From: Myxococcus xanthus
GTDB lineage: Bacteria > Myxococcota > Myxococcia > Myxococcales > Myxococcaceae
Direction: 5' to 3'
Assembly: GCF_900106535.1 (NCBI RefSeq)
Contig: NZ_FNOH01000003.1
Coordinates: 186,001 to 250,000 of the forward strand
DNA length: 64,000 bases
Position numbers and translations under genes: made by a program. This document shows, in pieces, positions 47,662-55,586 of this stretch; positions within the stretch are counted from its first letter, which is position 1; each line of letters opens with the position of its first letter. The notes beneath the pieces were generated by a model. The model searched no databases. It was given only the letters and a program-made list of their open reading frames with translations, and was not told the origin of the DNA.

Positions 47662-48912
47662 CTACACCCACTCGTACTGACGATGATAGTCCACGACCCT
47701 TCGCAAGGCGAGCATGCGCGGGCGGCTCGCCGTCCGCGTCACCAGCGGGAGGTAGCGCTCCACGTCCACGTCCCGGTTCTTCGTTGGAACCAGACAGCGA
47801 AGGTTCTCTTTCAGCAATTCGACATATTGGTCGAACGTGAGCTGGCGGCGCCCCCGGAGGTGGCCACCGATGTCCAACCCAGCTAGCGCGGACACGGACT
47901 CCGGGCCGATGACGCCGCTGAAGAACTCCGACGAGCAACCCGACCCATAGGAGAACATTCCCACCCGAGCGGACCGCTCGGGCTTGATGGTGTCGATGAT
48001 GCTGCACAGGCTCAGGTACACGGAGCCGGAGCACAGGTTCCCGACCAGACTCGGGTACTGCAGTGACGGCTTCACGCGCCGGCCGAAGTCCGCTTCGATT
48101 TCGTCCACGTCGCACGGGGTGAGCTCGCGCATCATCTTGCGGTGCCCGGCCTTCACCAGTCCGGCGAACGGCGTGTGCATCGCCAGGTAGTCGAACGTCG
48201 ACACGAAGTCGACACCGTCCACCCGGCGGCCATACGCGGCGAAGCTGTGCTTGAGGCAGTCCAGGTACGTGAAGAGCGACCGGTCCACGTCGCCGATATC
48301 AATCTCCGGCGAGGGCCGCGCGGTGTCGAAGACGTCGTAGCTGTAGTTGCCGAACGCTCCCAGGTCCATCTTCATCACGCGCGGCTCGTCGCCCAGCAGC
48401 ACGGCGACGCCGCCGGTGCCCATCGCCGGCTCGGAGTACAGACCGCTCTCGTCCACCAGCGTCACGTCCGTGGCAATCACCAGGGCCTTGGCCCCCGGTG
48501 ACACGCCCGACGCGATGTAGCCCAGCGCTAGCTGGAGCGCTCCGGTGGCGGCGTAACACGCCTGCTTCACCTCCAGGAACCGGCAGTGGCGGCTCAGCCC
48601 CAGGTGCTCGTGCGCATACGAGGAGATGGACTTGCTGAAGTCCACGCCGGACTCGCTCGAGGTGACCAGGAGCTCGATGCGCTCCCGGGCCTCGGGCGAC
48701 ATCGCGTCCAGGATGGGCCGCGCCGCATTGACCGCGTTGGTGACGGGGTCCTCGAACGGCAGCGCGACGCCGCGCTCCTGCATCATCAGGTTGGAGAATC
48801 GCTCGGGGTCCAGCCGCCGGCCCCGGAACAAGTCCAACACCGGAATGGAGGCGGCGCCGCCGTAGGCGTTGATGGCCTCGATGCCGACTCCGCCGGGAAC
48901 CCGCTCAGCCAC
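47662..48912 (-). CDS. taF: TaF, HMG-CoA synthase-like beta-branching enzyme
   Basis: 416-aa HMG-CoA synthase homologue that adds an acyl-ACP carbanion to a beta-keto thioester on the PKS. Catalytic residues are visible: Glu in TSSESG, Cys in KQACYAATG and His in HTPFAGL. Length and N-terminus (GIEAINAYGG) match the family. I place the start at the GTG at 48912, which has TGAGG six nt upstream and overlaps the taE stop by 8 nt; a GTG at 48924 would add four residues. Its direct partner is TaE. Published work links TaE/TaF to propionyl transfer and the ethyl branch of myxovirescin. Confidence 0.92.
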   Translation of the reverse strand: MAERVPGGVGIEAINAYGGAASIPVLDLFRGRRLDPERFSNLMMQERGVALPFEDPVTNAVNAARPILDAMSPEARERIELLVTSSESGVDFSKSISSYAHEHLGLSRHCRFLEVKQACYAATGALQLALGYIASGVSPGAKALVIATDVTLVDESGLYSEPAMGTGGVAVLLGDEPRVMKMDLGAFGNYSYDVFDTARPSPEIDIGDVDRSLFTYLDCLKHSFAAYGRRVDGVDFVSTFDYLAMHTPFAGLVKAGHRKMMRELTPCDVDEIEADFGRRVKPSLQYPSLVGNLCSGSVYLSLCSIIDTIKPERSARVGMFSYGSGCSSEFFSGVIGPESVSALAGLDIGGHLRGRRQLTFDQYVELLKENLRCLVPTKNRDVDVERYLPLVTRTASRPRMLALRRVVDYHRQYEWV

Positions 48913-49168
48913 CCGCGACCTCACCGGCCAGGAACGCCACCAGCGCGTCGATGTTGCGGATGTCGGCGAACTTCGCCAGTGGCGTCTTCTGCAGCCGCAG
49001 GCTGTCCAGGATGGACGTGAGAATCTCGACCCGGTCCACGGAGTCCGCGCCCAGCTCGCGGAGGTTCAAGTGGCCCGCAATCTCGTTGGAGCGCACGCGG
49101 GGCAGGACGCGCACGATGGACTGGTGCACGACTCCGCGGATTTGTTCGTCTGTCATCGGCTCACCCAC
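48905..49168 (-). CDS. taE: TaE, discrete acyl carrier protein for TaF
   Basis: 87-aa ACP with the phosphopantetheine site LGADSVDRVEIL. It carries the donor acyl group for beta-branching. The start is a GTG at 49168 with an excellent AAGGAGG (49174-49180) five nt upstream, overlapping the taD stop by 8 nt; an ATG at 49156 is possible. Placement between the LnmK-like TaD and the HMG synthase TaF suggests it carries propionyl. It is similar to, but clearly distinct from, TaB. Confidence 0.92.
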   Translation of the reverse strand: MGEPMTDEQIRGVVHQSIVRVLPRVRSNEIAGHLNLRELGADSVDRVEILTSILDSLRLQKTPLAKFADIRNIDALVAFLAGEVAGG

Positions 49169-50138
49169 GGCGGCCTCCTTCCGAAGCGGCGTCGAAGCGC
49201 ACCTTGACCGTCGCCACGGCGATGTCCCGGCCCTGCGCGCCCTCGCGCATCTTCACGTTGAACAGCTCTTCCCCGCCGCCCACCCGCTCCCAGTGCTGCA
49301 CGTCGATGTCGAAGGTGGTGTCCAGCGCCGCGTTGCCGAGGAAGCACAGTTGCTGGTCCAGCACCACGCGCGACAGGAAGGCCTGCTCGCTGCGTCCCTG
49401 GTGCCTCGCCAGCTGCCAGATGGCCCAGTCCACCATCGAGAAATACGACGCGAAGTAGATGAGCCCCACCCCATTGACGTCCCGGATGACGTCCACCGCG
49501 TAGCGCAGCGGGAAGCGGTCCACGGTCAGCCGGTACTCCGCGGAGTCCACATCGTGAAAGGTGCCCCGCGCCCGCGCGTCCCCATAGGCCCGCCGCGGCG
49601 AGTATTCGTCCGGCAAGAGCGGCAGGTGTGCGTACTGGAACCCCACGGGCGAGGACTTGATCAGGCTCTCGTTCGACTTGCCGTCCGAGCGCGTGATCCA
49701 CCGGTTGAAGGTCTCCGCGTAGATGCGGCCTGGCTGGGGCTGCTCGTACAGCTCTTCATGGCCGAAGGCATCCGCCTCCGGAGCGCCGCCCTCCGCCGTC
49801 TTGCAGATGCGGTGCACCGTCAGGACGGATTCGCTGCCGAAGTTGTACGCCTTCGACGTGACGTCCAGCGTGTCGCCGAAGCGCAGCGCGCCGGGATGCA
49901 GCGCGGGCGTGCCCCGGATGCGGAAGTAATAGAAGGCCAGGTAGGTGGGCGCGCCTGAGGCGTTGGTCGCGGTCAGCACGTCCGTGCCACACAGGCGGCT
50001 GACGGTGTCCCATGCCCAGTCGCCAATCTGCCCGGCGAACAAGGACGTCTGGCCGCACATGCTGGGGGTGATTCGCAGCCGGCGGCTCACCGCGCTGTCA
50101 CGGGCCGTCAGGGGGACGGCCGTCGCTACGCTGGACAT
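49161..50138 (-). CDS. taD: TaD, LnmK-like bifunctional acyltransferase/decarboxylase
   Basis: 325-aa protein. I match it by eye to the LnmK family (double hot-dog fold), which turns methylmalonyl-CoA into propionyl-ACP in leinamycin biosynthesis. Family-like stretches are ITPSMCGQTSLFAGQIGDW, PTYLAFYYFRIRG with the tyrosine pair in the region holding the LnmK active-site Tyr, and DVNGVGLIYFASYFSMVD. The gene lies between taC and taE, so it could charge TaE with propionyl for the ethyl branch. The ATG at 50138, 22 nt after taC, is preferred; the open frame extends 40 codons upstream into taC without family similarity. The family call rests on memory of motifs; a profile search would settle it. 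Confidence 0.75.
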   Translation of the reverse strand: MSSVATAVPLTARDSAVSRRLRITPSMCGQTSLFAGQIGDWAWDTVSRLCGTDVLTATNASGAPTYLAFYYFRIRGTPALHPGALRFGDTLDVTSKAYNFGSESVLTVHRICKTAEGGAPEADAFGHEELYEQPQPGRIYAETFNRWITRSDGKSNESLIKSSPVGFQYAHLPLLPDEYSPRRAYGDARARGTFHDVDSAEYRLTVDRFPLRYAVDVIRDVNGVGLIYFASYFSMVDWAIWQLARHQGRSEQAFLSRVVLDQQLCFLGNAALDTTFDIDVQHWERVGGGEELFNVKMREGAQGRDIAVATVKVRFDAASEGGRRG

Positions 50139-50160
50139 GGCTTTGCTCGAAGCCCCGAGG

Positions 50161-51423
50161 CTAGGAAATCCATTGGTAGTCGCGATGGAAGTCACGAATC
50201 GCCGACAAGAAGAGCAAGGGCCTGCCCCACCCGCCCGGCCGGATGCTGCCGACGACACCGAAATCCAGCTCGGCGTTCCGGGTCCCGAAGCGCACCAGGC
50301 CGTTCCCCTTCAGCAGCGCGTCGTAATCCGGCATGGAGAGCTGCTGCCGGCGCCCCAGCGCTTCTCCCAGCCCCAGGGCGCGCTGCCGCTGCTGCCCTTC
50401 CTCCGTCACCACGCCGCTGAAGAACTCCGAGCTGCACCCCGAGCCATACGAGAAGCAGCCAATCCGCTTCGCGGTGGCGAAGTCGCCGTGGTCGATGGTC
50501 CCGAGGAGCGAGAGCGCCATCGTCGCGCCCATGATGTTCCCCACGCGCTGGCAGTAGGTCAGCCCGGGGGCCACTCGCCGCTGGAAGTCCGCTTCGATGT
50601 CCCCGCGGTTCTTGCCGGAGAACTTGCGCATCATCGTGCGGTGGGCGCCCTTCACCATGCCGCCAAACGGCGTGTGGAAGGCGAGGTAGCCGAAGCTCTC
50701 CGCGTAGTTCGCCGCGGGGACGCGGCGGGTGTACTCCCGGAAGGCGTTCTCACAGCAGTCCAGGTACGAGAGGAGCGACAGGTCCGCGTCTCCCGCTTCG
50801 CTGTCCGCCACCGGGCGGCAGGTATCCATCACCTCGTAGCCGTAGTAGCCGTTCGCCCCCACGTCGACGCGGAACACCCGGGGCGTGTCGCTCACCAGCA
50901 TGGCCACCGCGCCCGCACCCGAGCTCGGCTCCGCGAAGGACCAGTCCTCCGTGGAGGCATCTCCCCCTTCGGCGATGGAGAAGCGCGACAGGTCGGAGGC
51001 CACCACCAGGGCCTTGGCCCCCGGCGACACGCCGGACAGGATGAAGTTGACGGCCATCTGCAGCCCGGCGACCCCGGAGTAGCAGGCGCTCTTGAGCTCG
51101 ATGAGCCGGCAGTTGCGGCTCAGCCCCAGGTGCTGGTGCAGGTAGGTGCTCATGGCCTTGCCGAAGTCGAACGAGGACTCCGTGCAAGCCACCAGCAGCT
51201 CGATGCTGTCCCGTTCCGCCGCGGTCAACTGGTCCAGGATGGGCCGGGCGGCATTCACGCCGTAGGTGACAGGGTCCTCATAGGGGAGCGGGACGGTCTT
51301 CTCCTCCATGAGCAGGTTCGCGAAGCGGGAGGTGTCCAGGCCACGGTGGGTCGCCAGCTGCAACACATCCAACCTGGCGATGCCACAGTAGGCATTCATG
51401 GCTTCAATCCCGACCGGCCCCAT
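50161..51423 (-). CDS. taC: TaC, HMG-CoA synthase-like beta-branching enzyme
   Basis: 420-aa HMG-CoA synthase homologue, paralogous to TaF. The catalytic set is Glu in ACTESSF, Cys in KSACYSG and His in HTPFGGM. The ATG at 51423 follows the taB stop by 9 nt with TGAGG seven nt upstream. It transfers acetyl from TaB onto a beta-keto group of the growing chain; TaX and TaY then dehydrate and decarboxylate, leaving a methyl branch. Two HMG synthases in one cluster are unusual and match the two different branches of myxovirescin. Confidence 0.93.
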   Translation of the reverse strand: MGPVGIEAMNAYCGIARLDVLQLATHRGLDTSRFANLLMEEKTVPLPYEDPVTYGVNAARPILDQLTAAERDSIELLVACTESSFDFGKAMSTYLHQHLGLSRNCRLIELKSACYSGVAGLQMAVNFILSGVSPGAKALVVASDLSRFSIAEGGDASTEDWSFAEPSSGAGAVAMLVSDTPRVFRVDVGANGYYGYEVMDTCRPVADSEAGDADLSLLSYLDCCENAFREYTRRVPAANYAESFGYLAFHTPFGGMVKGAHRTMMRKFSGKNRGDIEADFQRRVAPGLTYCQRVGNIMGATMALSLLGTIDHGDFATAKRIGCFSYGSGCSSEFFSGVVTEEGQQRQRALGLGEALGRRQQLSMPDYDALLKGNGLVRFGTRNAELDFGVVGSIRPGGWGRPLLFLSAIRDFHRDYQWIS

Positions 51424-51432
51424 GGCTTCGCC

Positions 51433-51672
51433 TCACAGCCTCGCGTGAAGGACGTCCACCAGCCCGCCAATGGTCTTCGCGTCAATCAGCTCGACCCGGG
51501 GGATGTTGAGCGCCAGCTTCTCCAGCGTGAGGTTGACGATTTCGGCGCGGTCGAGCGAGTTCGCGCCCAGTCCGACCAGGTCATCCTCCGGCTCGAACGG
51601 ATGTGATTCGAGTTCGGGTACCACCTCCCGAACACTGCTGGTGACGATGTCGAAAATAATTCTCTTGTCCAT
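51433..51672 (-). CDS. taB: TaB, discrete acyl carrier protein for TaC
   Basis: 79-aa ACP with phosphopantetheine site LGANSLDRAEI; the residue before Ser is Asn rather than Asp. It is the donor ACP of the TaB/TaC/TaK/TaX/TaY beta-methylation cassette. TaK would decarboxylate malonyl-TaB to acetyl-TaB. The ATG at 51672 has GTGAG seven nt upstream; a GTG at 51684 is an alternative. It starts 73 nt after the taA stop. Confidence 0.92.
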   Translation of the reverse strand: MDKRIIFDIVTSSVREVVPELESHPFEPEDDLVGLGANSLDRAEIVNLTLEKLALNIPRVELIDAKTIGGLVDVLHARL

Positions 51673-51745
51673 GGAACGACTCACGGTCCCTGAAGCCTTG
51701 CTGCGGGTCGGGGTGATGAAGGAATGGAAGGGGATGTCCGCGGAA

Positions 51746-52252
51746 TCAGTCGGTGATCGGTTCCAGTTGCTCGGCGCTCACCTCCACGGACACCGAGCGC
51801 TGTAGCAGCCCCACGGAGACAATGAACCGGAGTTGGCTCTTGCTCGTCACCAGACTTCCTTCCAGACCTGTCAGGGGCCCTTCGATGATGCGCACGCGCT
51901 GCCCCACCCGCAGATAGTCACAGGGATTGGAAGAGACACCCGAATCCGCGACCCGGCGGATGGCCTCCAATTCCTGTGCGGGCACGGCTTCCGGCCCCGC
52001 GTCACCTCCGAGCAGCCGGATGACCCCGGGCGCCCGGACGATGCGGTACGGATTGAGCGGCTGGTAACGACAGAAAAGGTACCCGGGGAAGAGCGGAAGC
52101 TTCGCCTTCACACCCGAGGACTTGGGAGGCGTGTACGTCGGCAGGAAGAACTCGTAGCCGTGTTTCCCCAACTGAGCGGCAGCCACTTTCTCGTGATTGA
52201 CGCGGACGAGCAATGCAACCCAATCGTTCTCAGCACACCGCGGCCCAGGCAT
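51746..52252 (-). CDS. taA: TaA, specialised NusG-family transcription elongation factor
   Basis: 168-aa NusG paralogue. The N-terminal NGN domain (about residues 8-100) contains WVALLVRVNHEKVAA and the FPGYLFCRY segment. The C-terminal KOW domain (about 115-165) has LRVGQRVRIIEGPLTGLEG. It resembles RfaH/LoaP-type paralogues that travel with RNA polymerase and suppress termination in one long operon. As first gene of a series of more than 52 kb, it most likely promotes read-through to the PKS genes. The ATG at 52252 has a purine-rich GGGGGAAG upstream. A candidate promoter lies about 200 nt upstream. Confidence 0.93.
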   Translation of the reverse strand: MPGPRCAENDWVALLVRVNHEKVAAAQLGKHGYEFFLPTYTPPKSSGVKAKLPLFPGYLFCRYQPLNPYRIVRAPGVIRLLGGDAGPEAVPAQELEAIRRVADSGVSSNPCDYLRVGQRVRIIEGPLTGLEGSLVTSKSQLRFIVSVGLLQRSVSVEVSAEQLEPITD

Positions 52253-52320
52253 TGCAACTTCCCCCCAGCCTGCTATTTCTCAGAATCTGGCAATAACTGG
52301 CACACCAACCGAATTCTGGT

Positions 52321-52376
52321 CGGGCTGCCGCCACAACCCCCGCCGCATCCTTGCGTTCAAACCGCTGACAGCCCCG
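52321..52376 (-). other. Possible long-range hairpin in the taA leader
   Basis: Within the predicted taA leader, 52369-52376 and 52321-52327 can pair (CGGGGCTG with CAGCCCG, one bulged base), closing a loop of about 41 nt. Specialised NusG proteins often read a structured or sequence-specific leader element, so this could be functional. The stem is short and the DNA is GC-rich, so chance is a real alternative. Confidence 0.2.
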
Positions 52377-52458
52377 TCTCAAATTCCGGCTGCCTGGGTC
52401 CGCGAGGATGGCGTTCTGGAGGCCCTAAGGCTCGGCAACGACACCGTTTTCATTGTTT

Positions 52459-52488
52459 TGCATACGCTTCCATGAGGCAGCGTGTCAA
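52459..52488 (-). promoter_or_regulatory. Candidate housekeeping promoter for the taA-led operon
   Basis: On the minus strand a perfect TTGACA (52483-52488) is followed after 18 nt by TATGCA (52459-52464). Transcription would start near 52452, giving a leader of about 200 nt before the taA ATG. No start-site data are available; the call rests on the -35 match and the position. Confidence 0.4.
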
Positions 52489-52916
52489 GCAAACCGCCCT
52501 GAAGGATAAACACCGTTGAAGCTGGAAACACCCCAAGCGTGACGAGAGCGTGACTGCCTTCAACGGCGTGGTTACGGCCCGAGGATTGCTAAACCTGCAC
52601 TCGAGAGCCATTGAATCACTCTGGAGTGAACGGAAGCCGGCGCATTCCCAGAACCCAGACGGTTGTGTCCGAGGCTCCGACAAGACTTGAAACACACAGC
52701 CCCGCTCGATGCCGGGTGCAACCTCCTGGACGCCTTCCCGCATCGGGAGAGATCTGAAGACAGGACTGCCGTGGGACGTTGGAAGACGTGCCCGCCGCCC
52801 CGTCCTGCGGGCGACCTGCACCGCTTTGGATCGCCCGCACCAGGCGAGCGCGATCCATTCTGGAGCACCGGTGGACGAGCCCGAGGCCCGCGCTCCTGAT
52901 TCCGGGCATTTGGGAA

Positions 52917-52932
52917 TGGCACACCCCGTGCT
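52917..52932 (+). promoter_or_regulatory. Candidate sigma54 (-24/-12) promoter
   Basis: TGGCAC-ACCCC-GTGCT at 52917-52932 matches TGGCAC-N5-TTGCW except for one base at the -12 element, with GG and GC exactly ten bases apart. Transcription would start near 52943, about 50 nt before the MBL-fold gene ATG. The downstream gene pair encodes a sigma54 activator, which supports the call. Confidence 0.55.
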
Positions 52933-52991
52933 CTGAGGCTCCGGGCATGAGGGCGTCCCAGGCGGAGGCCCCCCATTCAAGGAGACTTACG

Positions 52992-53825
52992 ATGGAAGTC
53001 CGGTTTCATGGCGTTCGGGGGAGCATCGCGGTGTCGGGCTCGCGCATTGGTGGCAACACGGCCTGCGTGGAGGTGACCAGCCAGGGCCACCGCCTCATCC
53101 TGGATGCGGGGACGGGCATCCGCGCACTGGGCGAAATCATGATGCGCGAGGGCGCGCCCCAGGAGGCCACGCTCTTCTTCTCGCATCTGCATTGGGACCA
53201 CGTGCAGGGCTTCCCCTTCTTCACGCCGGCCTGGCTGCCCACGTCCGAGCTGACGCTCTACGGTCCGGGCGCGAATGGGGCCCAGGCGCTCCAGTCCGAG
53301 TTGGCCGCGCAGATGCAGCCGCCTCATTTTCCGGTGCCGCTGAGCACCATGCGCTCGCGGATGGACTTCCGCTCGGCGTTGCATGCCCGACCCGTGGAGG
53401 TGGGCCCCTTCCGCGTCACGCCCATCGACGTGCCGCACCCGCAGGGGTGCCTGGCGTACCGCCTGGAGGCGGATGGCCACTCGTTCGTCTACGCCACGGA
53501 CGTGGAGGTGCGGGTGCAGGAGCTCGCGCCGGAGGTGGGCCGCCTCTTCGAGGGCGCGGACGTCCTGTGCCTGGATGCGCAGTACACGCCGGACGAATAC
53601 GAGGGCCGCAAGGGCGTGGCGAAGAAGGGCTGGGGCCACTCCACCATGATGGATGCCGCGGGCGTGGCCGGGCTGGTGGGGGCGCGCCGGCTGTGCCTGT
53701 TCCACCATGACCCGGCGCACGGCGACGACATGCTCGAGGACATGGCGGAGCAGGCCCGCGCCCTCTTCCCCGTGTGCGAGCCCGCACGCGAAGGCCAGCG
53801 GCTGGTGCTGGGCCGCGCGGCCTGA
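52992..53825 (+). CDS. Metallo-beta-lactamase-fold hydrolase
   Basis: 277-aa soluble protein of the MBL fold. The metal-binding motif FSHLHWDHVQG (HxHxDH) is at about residues 59-69, preceded by LDAGTGIRALG, and there are later histidine-containing strands (GWGHSTM and FHHDPAH). This resembles the small stand-alone MBL hydrolases of the phosphodiesterase/PhnP-like group; the substrate is unknown. The ATG at 52992 has AAGGAG seven nt upstream. It is followed after 14 nt by the sigma54 activator gene, with which it probably forms an operon. It diverges from the antibiotic cluster and need not be part of it. Confidence 0.88.
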   Translation: MEVRFHGVRGSIAVSGSRIGGNTACVEVTSQGHRLILDAGTGIRALGEIMMREGAPQEATLFFSHLHWDHVQGFPFFTPAWLPTSELTLYGPGANGAQALQSELAAQMQPPHFPVPLSTMRSRMDFRSALHARPVEVGPFRVTPIDVPHPQGCLAYRLEADGHSFVYATDVEVRVQELAPEVGRLFEGADVLCLDAQYTPDEYEGRKGVAKKGWGHSTMMDAAGVAGLVGARRLCLFHHDPAHGDDMLEDMAEQARALFPVCEPAREGQRLVLGRAA

Positions 53826-53839
53826 GAGGGGGCAGTCCC

Positions 53840-55429
53840 ATGCCCTCTGGATGTTATGGTGCGGCCTCCGCCTTCGTCCTGCCGCCGTTGCCCGCCATGC
53901 CCCAAGCCCCCTCGGACGTCTCCCAGGTCCTCCTCCCCTTCGGAGGACTCGTCGGCAGGGAGGTGGACCTCGACGCGTTCCTCCAGACGCTGATGGACCG
54001 CATCGCCATCACCCTGCAAGCGGACCGCGGCACGCTCTGGCTGCTGGACCCGGCCCGCCGCGAGCTGTTCAGCCGCGCCGCGCACCTGCCCGAGGTGTCC
54101 CAGATTCGCGTCAAGCTGGGCCAGGGCGTCGCCGGCACCGTCGCCAAGGCGGGGCACGCCATCAACGTGCCGGACCCGCGCGGCGAGCAGCGCTTCTTCG
54201 CGGACATCGACCGGATGACGGGCTACCGCACCACCAGCCTGCTCGCCGTGCCACTGCGCGACGGGGACGGCGCCCTCTACGGCGTGCTCCAGGTCCTCAA
54301 CCGCCGCGGCGAGGACCGCTTCACCGACGAGGACACGCAGCGGCTCACCGCCATCGCCTCGCAGGTGAGCACCGCCCTCCAGAGCACCAGCCTCTATCAA
54401 GAGCTCCAGCGCGCGAAGGAGCAGCCCCAGGTACCGGTGGGCTACTTCTTCAACCGCATCATCGGCGAGTCCCCGCAGCTCCAGGCCATCTACCGACTGG
54501 TGCGCAAGGCCGCGCCCACCGATGCGACGGTGCTGCTGCGCGGCGAGAGTGGCAGCGGCAAGGAGCTGTTCGCCCGTGCCGTCCACGTGAATGGTCCCCG
54601 CAGGGACCAGCCCTTCATCAAGGTGGACTGCGCGGCGCTGCCCGCCACGCTCATCGAGAACGAGCTCTTCGGCCACGAACGCGGCGCCTTCACCGGCGCG
54701 GACCACCGCGTGCCCGGCAAGTTCGAGGCGGCCAGCGGCGGCACGGTGTTCATCGACGAGATTGGCGAGCTGCCCCTGCCGGTGCAGGGCAAGTTGCTGC
54801 GGGTCATCCAGGATCGCGAGTTCGAGCGCGTGGGAGGCACCCAGGCCGTGAAGGTGGACGTGCGCATCGTCGCGGCCACCCATCGGGACCTGGCCCGCAT
54901 GGTGGCCGAGGGCCGCTTCCGCGAGGACCTCTACTACCGCATCAAGGTGGTCGAGGTGGTGCTGCCGCCGCTGCGGGAGCGCGGCGCGGAGGACATCGAG
55001 CGGCTCGCCCGCCACTTCGTCGCCGCCGTCGCCCGGAGGCACCGGCTGACGCCGCCCCGCCTCAGCGCCGCCGCGGTGGAGCGCCTCAAGCGCTACCGCT
55101 GGCCCGGAAACGTGCGGGAGCTGGAGAACTGTATCGAGAGCGCCGTGGTGCTCTGTGAAGGGGAGATTCTCGAAGAGCACCTGCCCCTGCCCGATGTGGA
55201 CCGGGCCGCCCTGCCGCCTCCCGCAGCCGCTCAGGGTGTCAACGCGCCGACTGCGCCTGCGCCCCTGGATGCGGGCCTGCTGCCACTGGCGGAGGTCGAA
55301 CGCCGCCACATCCTGCGCGTGCTGGACGCCGTGAAGGGCAACCGCACCGCCGCGGCCCGCGTGCTGGCGATTGGCCGCAACACGCTCGCGCGGAAACTCA
55401 AGGAGTACGGATTGGGCGACGAGCCCTGA
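53840..55429 (+). CDS. GAF-domain sigma54-dependent transcriptional activator
   Basis: 529-aa bacterial enhancer-binding protein. An N-terminal GAF sensor domain (about residues 45-190) is followed by an AAA+ domain (about 210-440) with Walker A GESGSGKE, the sigma54-contacting GAFTGA loop, Walker B-like [12 protein letters not shown] and an R-finger region, then a C-terminal Fis-type HTH (about 485-525: [17 protein letters not shown]). A GAF input instead of a receiver domain suggests a small ligand rather than a histidine kinase. The ATG at 53840 has GAGGGG upstream; a downstream Met 19 codons in lacks a ribosome site. Myxobacteria carry many such activators, and its target promoters are unknown. 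Confidence 0.92.
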   Translation: MPSGCYGAASAFVLPPLPAMPQAPSDVSQVLLPFGGLVGREVDLDAFLQTLMDRIAITLQADRGTLWLLDPARRELFSRAAHLPEVSQIRVKLGQGVAGTVAKAGHAINVPDPRGEQRFFADIDRMTGYRTTSLLAVPLRDGDGALYGVLQVLNRRGEDRFTDEDTQRLTAIASQVSTALQSTSLYQELQRAKEQPQVPVGYFFNRIIGESPQLQAIYRLVRKAAPTDATVLLRGESGSGKELFARAVHVNGPRRDQPFIKVDCAALPATLIENELFGHERGAFTGADHRVPGKFEAASGGTVFIDEIGELPLPVQGKLLRVIQDREFERVGGTQAVKVDVRIVAATHRDLARMVAEGRFREDLYYRIKVVEVVLPPLRERGAEDIERLARHFVAAVARRHRLTPPRLSAAAVERLKRYRWPGNVRELENCIESAVVLCEGEILEEHLPLPDVDRAALPPPAAAQGVNAPTAPAPLDAGLLPLAEVERRHILRVLDAVKGNRTAAARVLAIGRNTLARKLKEYGLGDEP

Positions 55430-55586
55430 CGCACCGCGCGGGGGCGGCTCCCACCCCACCCTCCAGGGCATCTGTCCGCTGACCACCGGTCTTTTCTGGT
55501 ATCCGCCTTGTTCCGAGCTGGGCAACGGCGTACGACGAAGAGACCTCCGGCCCACGTGCAGGAGGCTTCAGCCCAGGGGGACGCGC

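Larger units (their letters stand above)
52253..52991. other. Divergent intergenic region between taA and the MBL-fold gene
   Basis: 739 bp separating the biosynthetic operon from the plus-strand flank. The taA-proximal 250 bp hold the candidate TTGACA promoter and leader. The last 75 bp hold the candidate sigma54 promoter and an AAGGAG ribosome site. Between about 52490 and 52915 I see no convincing gene, repeat or RNA. Open frames there on both strands are short and have biased composition without recognisable motifs. Confidence 0.7.

Noticed and set aside
50139..50258. N-terminal extension of taD into taC
   Set aside because: Overlaps the end of the HMG synthase gene and shows no family similarity; the ATG at 50138 is in the expected place.
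52290..52310. Sigma54 promoter near TGGCACACC upstream of taA
   Set aside because: The TGGCAC is on the plus strand, pointing away from taA, and lacks GC at the -12 spacing.
52450..52980. Minus-strand frame of about 176 codons, and overlapping plus-strand frames, in the taA/MBL intergenic region
   Set aside because: They overlap both candidate promoters, have biased composition and no motif, and no clear ribosome site.
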